Of a stretch of DNA of 64,000 bases, positions 34,821 through 46,800 are shown one piece after another. The notes beneath the pieces are model-generated. The model saw nothing but the letters and a program-made list of their open reading frames with translations, made no database searches and was not told where the DNA came from. The stretch's first letter is position 1, and each line of letters begins with the position of its first letter. The DNA is from Symbiodinium natans (Eukaryota > Sar > Dinophyceae > Suessiales > Symbiodiniaceae): assembly GCA_905221605.1 (NCBI GenBank), contig CAJNDS010002160.1:228501-292500 (forward strand). Reading direction: 5' to 3'. Both the position numbers and the translations under genes were made by a program.

Positions 34821-37800
34821 GTTGAGAGTCGATAGGTGTTAAGGTTAGGGTTTAAGGTTTGGGGTTTAGGGTTTAGAGTTTAGGGTTTAGGGCTTAGGGC
34901 TCAGGGTTAGGGTTTAGGGTTTATTGTTTAGGGTTAGGGCATTCAGGCTACCATGAAGCCGACCATATCCATAAAAAGTGACAGCCGAGGCGAATCCAAA
35001 CTCTAGCTACATAAGTCCATAGCCCACCAAAATTCCTCCTGTGCTAGAGGGTCTTGTGGGTTTAGGGGCGGGAGTTTAGGGGTTCTAGAGGGTTTAGGGC
35101 GAAACCCCATGCCGTAAACCCTAAACCCGGAACCCTACAGCCGAAACCCAACAGCCTAACAATCCATATGCAGGCTCGGGTTCACGATGCAGGTCAGTAA
35201 ACTCTATACCCTTTGTTTGCCAGAAGAACAAAGGACACAGCAGGTGCATGTTCTCCACCCGCTTGAAGGAAGTAGAGGCTACTCTGCGTAGATGGCTGTC
35301 GGGTTATGTGATCAGCAAGGGTTGCTTTGAATGGAGAGGGCCTGTTGGCCACTTGCAACAACACTGTTCTATGATTCTGGGACCAAGCTCTTCTTGTGGG
35401 CGTCGGCAACTTCGAGCAGTTTCTGTGCGAAGTCTCACCAGACATCGAGCTCAGGCGACTTAATGCCCCGAAACCCCCCAAACCCCCCAAACCCCCCTAA
35501 ACACCCTCTAAACCCCCCAAAAACCCCTCCGGCAGGTGGCGCCCAGGACGCCGGCGGCAAGCCTGTCGACGCTCTGATGGCAGCCCTAGCTCTGTTCGGG
35601 TGCACCTGTGCCAAGCCGAACATCGGGTTTGGGGTTTAGGGTTTGGGGTTTAGGGTGTAGGGCGTAGGCTTTAGGGTTTAGGGCTGTAGGTGTCGCAAGA
35701 AATACGAATAGTGTTCCGTTATGGTCCCTGAATCATTCTGCTCTATAATTAGCCCCCCTCCCGGCAACACGAACACTAGCAAAACTATTCCAGTCATTGA
35801 GGCCCCTAGAATGAGAGTAGGACTTCAGGGGAACAAAATCACTAGGTGTATATATCTTGGTTTATAGTACCATAATGGCGGTAGGACTTACCATGACTCT
35901 GAAGTACACCATTTCTAGTATCATATCTAGGTGCTTCCTACGGTACTTACCTGCAGTTTGTGACTGTGTTCCGCGTCAACGTCCCTGCCACTCACGTTCC
36001 GGCAAGGGGTGCTTTACAAGTAGGCTTTCGGCATCAGGGTGTGTGTTTTTCAATCTAAAAGCAGCATGCGATGTCGAGACATGAGGACCTCCTTACAAAA
36101 CGGGCCTACTTCTTCCGAGAACCCTTGCCAGCTAGGGTAGGGTTTACTTTAGGGTTCAGGGTTTGGGTTTCAGGTTTAGAACACCGGGACTCTGTCACCA
36201 TGCGCAACCAATCCCACCCTACTGGTGACTCGATTTGCAAACAGTTTACTACTTGAAGGTCAGGCTCAGATGCACCCCAGAGAAGCTGAAAATTTACAAC
36301 CATAGTTATTTGTCCCAAAAGTAACCCGGTTACAACTACCCATGAGACTCCGAGTAGCAAGGCTAGCTTGCCCGGCTGTCAGTTTGACTGCGTGAATTGC
36401 GGTGGTTGGTTCTAGCATTTGCGTTGTAGGGGTTGTTGTGCACGCTATGGTCAGATTCAGTATCTCTCAGTATGCAACTTCCTGCGCGAGTACCGTGTGT
36501 AAGGGACCATATTAAGGGGCCATGAAACTACCCTTAGAAAACCCTTCTATATCATCTTTGTTCAGTAGAACAAGAGTCCCTTGATTCGAGGAGTCTGGTT
36601 TTAAAGAGTCGCGTGTCGCACTTTCTGTCTTGTCGTCTGAGACGTGCAGCCTGCTCACGAGTCGCAAGGGCCCCTCAACCCTAAGCCCCCTGATAGAAAC
36701 ACAGAAGGATCCATACATATATATATATATACACATATATATATATGTGTTCATCACAACCCTAAAGCCCTAAACCCAAAACCTTGGGCCCTAAAAAGCT
36801 CCAAAACCCTAAAACCCCCAAACCTATCAACCCTAAACCCTATCAACTATCAACCCTCAACTATCAACCCTAAACCCTAAACCCTAAACCTAAACCCTAA
36901 ACCCCAAACCTCAATCAGCAAGTGGACGAAGCCGAGGGAGCCCAGAGAGCCCTGCATGGGCCAAACCCTAAACCCTAAACCCTAAACCCTAAACCCTAAA
37001 CCCTAAACCCTAAACCCTAAACCCTAAACCCTAAACCCTAAACCCTAACCCTGAACCCTAAATCCTTAAACCCTAAACTCTACACCCTAAACCCTACACT
37101 CCTAAAACCCCAAAAAGCCCACAAACCCCGAAACACCTTAAATCCTTAAACCCTAAACCCTAAAGCCTAAACCCTAAACCCTAAACCCTAAGCCCTAAAC
37201 CCTAAACCCCCAAGGAAGCCGACCCTCGCTCTGGGGGCCCCCACGGGCCTCGGCGGAAGTCCCGCGGCCTCTCGGGGAGTGCGCCTCGTCGCTGGTTTGG
37301 GGGTTTGGGGGTTTAGGGTTTAGGGTTTAGGGTTTAGGGTTTAGGGTTTAGGGTTTAGGGATAGGGGTTGGGGTTTTAAGGTTCTAGGGTTTAGGGTTTC
37401 GGGTTTGGTGTTCGTATTTTGGAGTCTTAGGTTTGGGGTCTTCGGGCTTCGGGTTTGGAGTTCTAAGGCTCTAGGGCTTAGTTTCGGCTTTTGCTGAACT
37501 GGTGTCATGGGATTCTTCTCTGCCCCCACCTTGGATACCCGAAACCCTAAACCCTACACCCCAAACCCTAAACCCTAAAATCTTCTTCAGGGTTTAGGGT
37601 TTAAGGTTTAGGGATAGGGTTTGGGGTTTGGTTCTGGGGTTTAGGCTTTCGGGTTGCGGGTTTGGTGTTCGGAGTTTGGAGTCTTAGGTTGGGGTCTTCG
37701 GGTTTGGAGTTTTAAGGCTCTAGGGTATAGTTTCGGCTATCGCTCAGTTGTTGTCATGGGATCCTTCTCTGCCCCCACCTTGGCTACCATAAACCCTAAA

Positions 37801-40800
37801 CCGCACAGATCCGAAACAAGGCCACAGCTTACCAAGGGCTATGGGGGGCGAGTAGGAAGGGGTGGTGCATGTGTCACCCATGATGTGTTGAGCTTCTGTT
37901 CCCGCTTAGGGATAAACTATGTCTCTTTGTTTTCCTCTAAGGATTGAGGGTTTAGGGTTTAGGTTTCCCCCCCCCCAAAAAAAAAAGCAGGACATGAAAA
38001 GACGAAACCTGCCTGATACCTATACCCTTGCAAACCCTTAATCCCTCAACCCTAAACCCCAGCCCTAAACCCTAAATCATGAAACCTTGAACCCAGGCTG
38101 GGAGTCGGGGCTGCCCTTGTCGCACTCGGGGCAGCAGCCCTCATCGTCCAGAACAAGGGCGGCGGGCGCCGGCCTTAGGAGGGTTTAGGGTTTAGGGTTT
38201 AGGGCTTAGGGCTTAGGGTCTAGGCTAGGGTGTAGCATTCAGGGTTTGCAGTTTAGGGTTTAGAGTTTAGGGGTTAGGGTGCAGGGTATGAGGTTTAGGG
38301 TTTGGGGTTTGGGGTTTGGGGTTTAGGGGTTAGGGTTAGGGTAGGATTTGTTGGTTAAACGGCTTATGATATAGGGTTGAGGTTCCAGGTCTTAGGAGTC
38401 AGGGTGTTGGGGTTAACCCTTTCAGGACTCAGGATGTAGGTGTCGAGGGTTGAGCAAAGCTTTCGGCCTTCAAAAATCCTAAGCCCTTCTCAACCCCAAG
38501 CCCTAAACCCGTTCTTCTGTTGCTGAGTGACAAGGCAGCTTGTTGAGAAGTCTCTATTTCGGTCCACGCTACACCTCAACACTTAAACCCTAAAACCCGC
38601 GAATTAAACCCCAAACCCTCCCCGTGAATGAGGCACGGTGAGATTGGATACCACCTCGCCCTCAAGCTCGCCCGGGACAAGGGTCTCTCCGTGACCATGA
38701 TTCAAGACAGCGCGTGCAAGCAGGACGTTAGGGATCACCCAGGGTGGAGGTCTAGGATTTAGGGTTTAGGGTTTAGGGTTTAGGGTTTAGGGGACCCAGG
38801 ATGGGGGGTCTAGGTCTAGGGTTTAGCGTTTGGGGTTAGATTTAGTAGTACACCGACCCCTTGGGCGCAAAAGAGCCCGAAGACCTGTCATAATCAGGCC
38901 TTCGGGCCCAACAACCTTACAACAATAGAGTCCTTGGAGCCTTAGTCTAAGGGATTTGTTGGGTGTTTTCGGTGTTTCGGGGCCCAACAGCCTGGGAACA
39001 AGAGTCCTCGGAGCCTTAGGGTAAGGGTTTTTTTTGGATCATGTCAGGTGTTTTCTTAAGGTTAGCTTTGTGGTTTGCAGGGAACCGTAAACCCTAAACC
39101 TTAAGCCCTAAACCCACCCTAAACCCTAAACCCTAAACCCTAAACCCTAGTTAGCTGTGTGGTTTTTAGGGCTTAGGGTTGCGTTTTTCTCCCCATGGAC
39201 TCCTAGCTTCCTGGACTCAGAACTGAAAGCCGGGAGTATTGGCAGACCTGAAGTCCTAGGTTTAGAGTTTTGAGTTTAGAGTTTAGGGTTGAGGGTATAG
39301 GGTTTCAGAGTTTAGGGTTTCGGATTTAGGGTTTAGATGTTCGGGGTGAGTGGTTAGGGTTTAGTGACGCTGGGATCTGCTAGAGCGTTCGTGCGACGCC
39401 GTTGTAGAGGGCGGCATCGTAGTGTAGCGACGTTTGCCGTCTTTGAGATGCTCCTAAAGGATATGGTTACCACGATATCTGTTGAACGCTTGACCCCTTA
39501 GTGCTGGTATAGGGGCACATGTGAAGGAGTGTGTTCATGTTGTTGTGCTTGTCCGCCTGAAGATAGCACGAGTGCCGGGATGAATAAGATTTGCATTGTG
39601 CCCTCTCTTCTGGTTACCCAAAACCCTAAACCCTAAACCCTAAACCCTAAACCGTTTATCTTGGGCTTCGATGTTCAGTATTCTGTGCAGTGCGAGCTGG
39701 GGTTTCATAAAGCTTCGGGTTTAGGGTTTAGGGAAGGCTTTGGATGTTTGGTTTCAGGCGTTTGGAAGAGATAGCTTGTTCGGTGTCTTGCAATGCAAGA
39801 GTTTCGGACTTGCTTCTGCCCCTAAGGGTCCATGTACCTTTTTCTTATCATATACTTGGGCCCCAAAGTCCTTCTATAGGAAGTACTTTAAGGCCCAAGT
39901 ATTCCCTATTTAGGAACATGGACTCTTAGGGTGCGTTGGGTTTAGGGTTGGGCCCTAAACCCTAAACCCTAAACCCTGAACCCTGAACCCTAAACCCTAA
40001 ACCCTAAACCCTAAACCCTAAACCCTAAACCCTAAACCCTAAACCCTAAACCCTAAACCCTAAACCCTAAACCCTAACCCTAAACCCTAAACCCTGAAGG
40101 AGCTAGGCTTAGCTTGTGCCTTCGGGTTGAGTGTTTCGCGGAGCAGAGCTGGGTTGGTTCTTGGGACATTTTCTATTTTCCGTATGGGGGCGTATAGCTC
40201 CTAAACCCTAAACCCTAATCCCTAAACCCTAAACCCTAAACTCTACATATAATTTGTTTCAGAGGGTTTAAAGGCCAACCCAGAGGAGCTTCGGATGTAC
40301 CTTTGTATTGGATTGTGGTTTTAGGGTCTAGGGTTTAGGGTTTAGGGTTTAGGGTTTAGGTTGGAAGAGGTAGGTTTTTGGGCTCAGCTTCGGCTTGCTT
40401 TTCGTGAACGCGCTTATTGGGTTCTTTTTTTGGTTTCAGCTATTGGTATGTAGCTGCCAGTAAAAAACTATGCCAAGGATAGCCTGAAGGTCTCAGCCTC
40501 ATGTGTACTCATATTTTTTCTATACACATACGCACGGTTTATGACTGAGGGTTCGGTCGGTTGTTGAGGCTCCTGATACAAGAAGGGTTCAAAGGCTGTA
40601 TAGCATCCATGCACCGTGCAATGTCGCGGCAACCTGCGCAAAGAGTAACTTATTGACAACTTCACGCGCGCAGCACCCAAGCAGGATTGTACGTAGACTT
40701 CGATACACGAGAAGCCAAATGCTGTGTAACTCTGGTCGATTTCGGCACCAAGCTGGCAATCATATTGGGGAAAAAATCTATAGCCATGGACCAGATCATG

Positions 40801-43800
40801 AGAGTAGGCATGCTGAACAAGAGAGCTATCCTCTATTCATACTTTTTTACCCCCTGTATTGCTGGAGTTCCTTTCTTGAGTCTGAGGTTCCCATACGTGT
40901 CATGTCCTTCACAGAACAGAGGGCAGCGCGCCAAATGCACAGTGGGGCTTCATCATGCTGCTGGCAGTTCCCGAACCTAGAGTTCTTTCGGGTCTTGGTG
41001 TAGGGTTTAGGGTTTAGGGTTTAGGGTTTAGGGTTTAGGGTTTAGGGTTTAATGGAGAGCCTTGTATTGTGGGTTTAGGATTCAGGGTTTTGGGTTTGGG
41101 TTGAAAGAGCGGCCCATATTGCTGGGGATGTGGGGGGCTGAGGTGTAAAGCCGGCACATACATCCATTTGCGCAGTTCCATGCGAGTCCAGACCCTCAAC
41201 CTTGAAGGGTTGGGATGGTCCCCTGGCAGTCCTTAATAGGGATTGCCCATTCAGGATTGTTAGTATAAGGGGGAACATCCCAATTGGAGGGTTTAGGGTT
41301 TAGGGTTTGGGGTTTGGGGTTTGGGGTCTAGGGTTTAGGGTTTAGGGTGAGGACCCTAAACTAGACTTATTGCAAGCCGGGATGCTTGGTAGTATCTTGT
41401 TTGTCTTGGGTTTTCTCCCCATCCCTTCTTTAGAGGTTCGGTTTCCATAAACAGCCGTATCTTGCAAAGCAGGTTATACTGTCTTCTCTTACCCTAAACC
41501 CTAAACCCTTAAACCTTTAACCTTTAATCCCTAAACCCTTAGCTAACACGGGGGAGCAGGACACGCCGCCTTTCAGCAGCTACAACGACTTGGCTGCCGC
41601 AGGCAGAAGCTGCCCAAGATTTTACTCACTTCACAGCATTAGGGTTTAGGGTTTAGGGTTTAGGGCTTGGTTTAGGTAATAAGCGCACCCTGACCCTAAT
41701 GCTCCAAGTAGCCCAAAGTAGGTATTACATTTGCAGACTGTAGACCCCAATGTAGTTAGCTATTATTTGTATACTTGGACTAGGGAAAAAAAGACTATTA
41801 AAGGTCTCGTCATTATTATTATTCCGATTATAAAAAGCATTATTACTGTTATCACTATTACTTCTAAGGGGCACGGAGTGAACTGCTTAACTTTCGGGTT
41901 TTGGGTATCCCTGAAGCTGCATTATAGGGATCCCGACCTACCTAACCCCTCTACCTTAAACCCTAAGGATATGAAATTTCTGCTCTACAGGGTGGGGCCC
42001 CCTTACTATACTAACTGTAGTTAAGGGACTTATAACCTAACTTAGGGTCCTTATAACCCAATTTAGGGCCCTTACAACTCTACTTATAACTAGGGGGGCC
42101 CACCCTGTAAGGATATGAAATTTCTGCTCTAAGTAAGGGATCTCAGGGTCTGTACTTGAGCTCCCCTTTCGGGGATGCCACGTAGTGCAATGTCCTTCTT
42201 CAAGAGCCTGGCTCGTTGGTAAGGCCCCCCCCCCCTGCCACTTGGGTTTGATTGGGGTTTAGGGCTCTTTTTGCTTTTGGGGTTTAGGGTTTAGGGTTTA
42301 GGGTTTAGGGTTTAGGGTTTAGGGTTTAGGGGAGACAAGCACGCGGGCTTCTGATGCCTTGGTCTTGGAAAGCTCTTGGCCCAGGCGTCAACATCAAGCT
42401 TGCCGACCTTTCGGGCGGTGGCCTTTCGGCAGCCATGCCGCCTGGCAGAGTGAGACGACGCTTGGGTGTTGGGGGTTTAGGGCTTTAAGGTTTAGGGACT
42501 ACGCTTGGGTGTTGAGGGTTTAGGGTTTAGTTGGGGTGTTCAGGGTCCGGAAAAAGGTTTGGGGTTTAGGGTTTCGGAACTGAGGATTTAGGGTTTAGGG
42601 TTTGTAAGTGTAGGCAAAGCAAAGTCACACCTCAAGCTCGCAGGTTCTTTTTCCAGGACGCTCGCTCTGAAGCAGGAATACCCCAAACCCGAAACCCGAA
42701 AAACCTAAACATCATCCCCTGGAGCCCGAATCTCTTAAAAGGGCCAGATGTGCTTAGAAGGAGGGCCATAGCAGATCAGCATCTAGGGCGTTGTGGTTCG
42801 CAGAGCTTAGTGCTCTAGAGGTTGAGTGTTCAAAGTATTTCTGGAGATGAGGGCCGAATGGATCTAGCTGGCGATACCTTCAGGCGTGCACGAATTGAAC
42901 TAAACCCTAAACCCTAAACCCTAAGCCCTAAACCCTAAACCCTAAGACGGTGAAGCAACACGTCAGTCTCATGAAAAAAGATGAGACTATGGATGTGACC
43001 GTGCAGAGTTACTTACTTCTCCAACAGCTGAACTTTAAACTTTTTGGTTTCCTTATTCAGTAGGAGCAATAAAGTTTAACCTTTGTTTTCCCTTGGTTAT
43101 TGGATAAGTAAGGGATACAAGGTGGGGGCCGCCTAGTCATAAGTAGAGTTACAACTGCCCTAAATTGGGTTCTAAGGACCCTAAATTAGGTTATAAGTCC
43201 CTTGACTACAGTTAGTATGGTAAGGGGGCCCCTCCTTATAGGGGTTGCAGCGGATAGCCCAAAAGTCAGCGAGATCGGATGGTATGGCGGACCTGTCATT
43301 CCTCTTCCTGGTGGGTTTACATGCCTTCTACACCTAAGACCCTTTTATTCTCACCCTAAACCCGAAAGCCTAAAGCCCAAGCCCTAAACCCTAAACCCCT
43401 CAACCCTGTAAACCCTAAACCTGGGATCCTATAGGAGTGGGTTGCGGAAAAAGGTTGGTGTGAAACCACGGCTCGGGCAGGAGGTCCTTGCCCCGATTTG
43501 CTTGGGGTTTAGGGTTTAGGGTTTAGGGTTTAGGGTTTAGGGTTTGGGGTTTAGGGTTTAGGGTTTGGGGTTTAGGGTTTAGGGTTTAAGGTTTAGGGCT
43601 CCTGTGTCCTGTTGTTGCAGTTGGGGGTTTGGAGTTTCGGGATTTGCGTGGAGGGTTTCGAGTTCAGGGTTCAGGGTCTAGGGGCTGTAGGATTTAGGGT
43701 TCCGGGATTAGGGTTTAGGGGTCTTTCCCCCACCCAAACCCTAAACCCTAAATCCTAAACCCTAAACCCTAAATCCTACACCCTAAACCCTAAACGCATC

Positions 43801-46800
43801 GAAGCCCCTGAGACTCGGCTAAGGCAGGGTGTGGCACCCTGCGAGTACGTCTTCGACAACCAGAACATCTGCCCCAAGGACTCCCCAGCACGCCCGCAAC
43901 GTTCAGCTAAGAATGTGTGATATTGAATGTTTAGGGTTTAGGGTTTAGGGTTTAGGGTTTAGGGTTTAGGGTTACCCCAATATACCCCCCCCCCCCCCCA
44001 AAAGGGCTGCAGTACCAGCGGTTTTCGAAACACCCTGATTGGTGTGCAGTCTTGGACTTGGGCGTGTGAGTTCAGGGTATGGATTAGGTGGAGCAGCACC
44101 CGAAACACTAGCCCCTAAACCCTTGAGTTTAGGGTTTGGGTTATAGGGTTATCGGGTTTTGGGTTTAGGGTTTAGCCCAGAGCGTTCTTTTCAGGACGTT
44201 CAGAGCGCCATCCAGCCGTGGAATCCCAAAGCGAGACTCGCCTTCACCTGCCTTAAGGGTCCATGTCCCATAGGGTTTCGGGTTTAGGGTTTAGGGTTTA
44301 GAGTTTAGGGTATAGGGTTTAGGGTTTAGGGTGTAGGGTTTAGGGTTTAGGGTATAGGGTATAGGGTAGAGGGGTCCCATAATTCCCATATAGTCACTTT
44401 AGGGCCCAAGTATATGCATGCACCATCCTGGCTGGCTTCGAAAGATTTCGAAGGTTCTTTGAGACTTCGGGTTTCCTGAAACCTGTAAACATCCTAGGGT
44501 CTGTGGCTGAGGGTTGAGGGTTTAGGGTTTAGGGTTTAGGGTTTAGGGTTGAGGGTTTAGGGTTTAGGGCTTAGGGAACCCCATTTGCTAAACCTAAACT
44601 ACTCTCATGACTGATTTGTTCGGTTGCTAGTAGAGAGCCCTAAAACCCTCTAAGCCACACAGCTCTAGAACGCGGAAGGTCTAGAATCTTCTTCACATCC
44701 TAAGGCCCCAAACGCATGTAAATCCCGAGCTGCTTTCGCCAGGGTCAGAGTATGTGCGCCGGTGTGAGGCTTTCCAAATAGCGCAGGGGCTCCTGGAGGT
44801 TGCAGCCAATTCTTTGAAGTTGGGAACAGGGTTTAAGGACGATTAGTGCTCCCTTTAGTAGCCCTCTTGGGGTATGAGCATAACGATGTTCCAATCTTTC
44901 TTGGAGGTTACTGTCAGGTAGGAGGGTTTGAATCTTCCTGTTCTGTTTCAGAGACTTAATTACAAGCCCTATAAGCCCTGGTTAAGCTCTAAAACATAGG
45001 ACGTGGGGCCGGCGCCGAACCTCTTCCCTGGTTCTTAGTAGGGAATCGGGGAAGAAGGGCCCTGTGTATACCCTTTAAGGGATCATGTAGGGCTAGGGTA
45101 CTCATTCCCCCATACCCTTTTAACCCTAAACCCTAAGCCCTAAACCCTAAACCTGTTCCCCCTCAGGTACGCCTACGTCAGCTCCGGTGGCATGTACCTG
45201 CCTGTGCCGAAGGGGCCGCTGATCGAAGGTGGAACGGAATTCATGCACACAGAGGGTGGTGTCTTATCTAGAACCCTAAACCCTAAACCCTAAACCTTAA
45301 GCCACTTCACTGTAAAATCTACGGATGTACATCTGATATCTGTGCTAGGCACTGCGCAAGCGACTAAGAGCTGTAGCCATCCTTGGAGGACCTCGATGCA
45401 CGCTACTAGAGGGTTCGGGTTTGGGGTTTGGGGTTTAGGGGTTAGGGGTTAGGGTTTAGGGTTTAGGGTTCAGCATCTCAAGTTCAAGCATTCACTAGTC
45501 AAGAAATTACTCCAAGAAAATACCCACCCGCCCAAAGAATCCCACAACATTAAGAACATATTTCACTTATGGAACGACCTTTTCCAGTTAAAAAAACAAC
45601 CTTGCCCAGTTCAGAAATGACCTTGCCGAGTAAAAAATGACCTTGCCCTGTAAAAAGATGACCTCGCCCAGCAAACAAAAAGACCTTGCCCAGTAAAAAA
45701 TGACCTTGCCCTGAACCCTAAAGGCAGCCCAGACCAGAGTAGGCTCTGAACCCTGAAGCCAGCCGAGAGTCGGCCCCGAACCCTAAAGCCAGCCCAAAGT
45801 GGGGCCTGAACCCTAAAACCACCTTGCCTAGCGGTGACCTTGGCCAGTAAAACGGCGACCTTGCCCAGTAAATCGGCGACCTTGCCCAGTAAAACGGCGA
45901 CCTTCGGGCACCCCCCCCCTGCCCAGTAAAAATGCTACCTTCGGCCCCGAAGGTCGCTGTTTTACTGGGTAAGGTCGCCGTTTTACTGGGCAAGGTCGCT
46001 GTTTCACTGGGCAAGGTCGATTTGGGTCAAACAATCGACCTTGCCCAGTAAAACGGCGACCTTGCCCAGTAAAACGGCGACGTTCGGGGTCCAAGGTCGC
46101 ACTTTTACTGGGCAGCGGGGGAAGGTCGCCGTTTTACTGGGCAAGGTCGCCGTTTGACTGGGCAAGGTCGGCGTTTCGCTGGGCAAGGTCGATTCTTTTG
46201 ACCGAACTGACCATGCCCAGTAAAACGGCGACCTTGCCCAGTAAAACGGCGACCTTGTCCAGTAAAACGGCGACCTTGCCCAGTAACCCCCCAACATTTA
46301 AATTATATATGTAAGAGAGGTTTAGGGTTTAGGGTCGCTTGGGACTTGGGGCTTAGGGGTTTAGGGGTAGAGGGGTGGAGGACTGAGGGGTCGAACTGGT
46401 CCATGCACCAGGCTGTTTGCTTGGGGGCCGCAGCTTACCCTGCAGGATCCCAAAGACCCCAATGCCCCTGACTGGGTTGTTTTTGGGGACATTTTTCTAT
46501 TTTCCTTATTTGGGCTTATAAGGCACTTTATATAAGTATTTTTCAGAGGGTTTAAAGGCCAACCCAGCTAATTAATTTAAGCAGGGATCCTTAGTATGAT
46601 TGAAGGAATATACCTTACTTAAAGGAATATACCTTAGTTAAGGAATATATCTTCATTTATAGAGGGATCCTGAACATGGGTTGAGGTACATTACTTAATT
46701 AGGGTGTATTGGCCTTTTTGGGATGAGCTATATCTGTGTGCCTCCAAATCTCCTAGCCAGGGTACACATGGTCTTGCCGCCCATAGACCAAGAGACCTTA

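Larger units (their letters stand above)
38727..41559 (+). repeat. Gene B intron 4
   Basis: G-strand 38755-38830; C-strand 39085-39150; G-strand variants 39260-39365; palindrome E copy 39821-39930; C-strand array 39956-40095; palindrome G copy with array 40149-40283; G-strand 40325-40360; unique 40440-40985; G-strand array 41000-41050; palindrome B copy 41210-41283; C-strand 41490-41540 before the acceptor. Confidence 0.72.
42429..43827 (+). repeat. Gene B intron 6
   Basis: G-strand 42470-42605; C-strand 42900-42945; palindromes D (43012-43112) and A (43118-43238) side by side; C-strand 43355-43415; G-strand array 43503-43605 and variants to 43720; C-strand array 43735-43798 before the acceptor. 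Confidence 0.75.

Noticed and set aside
38097-38178. Tail-anchored membrane protein ending at TAG 38176-38178
   Set aside because: The hydrophobic stretch with a basic tail looked like a C-terminus, but a GC donor at 38166 joins exactly to HGEIGYHLA, giving the expected nucleotide-binding motif.
45718-46297. Repeat protein with a seven-residue unit (minus strand, three frames)
   Set aside because: The 21-bp DNA unit explains open frames; orientation flips break the peptide repeat and no start or family context supports a gene.
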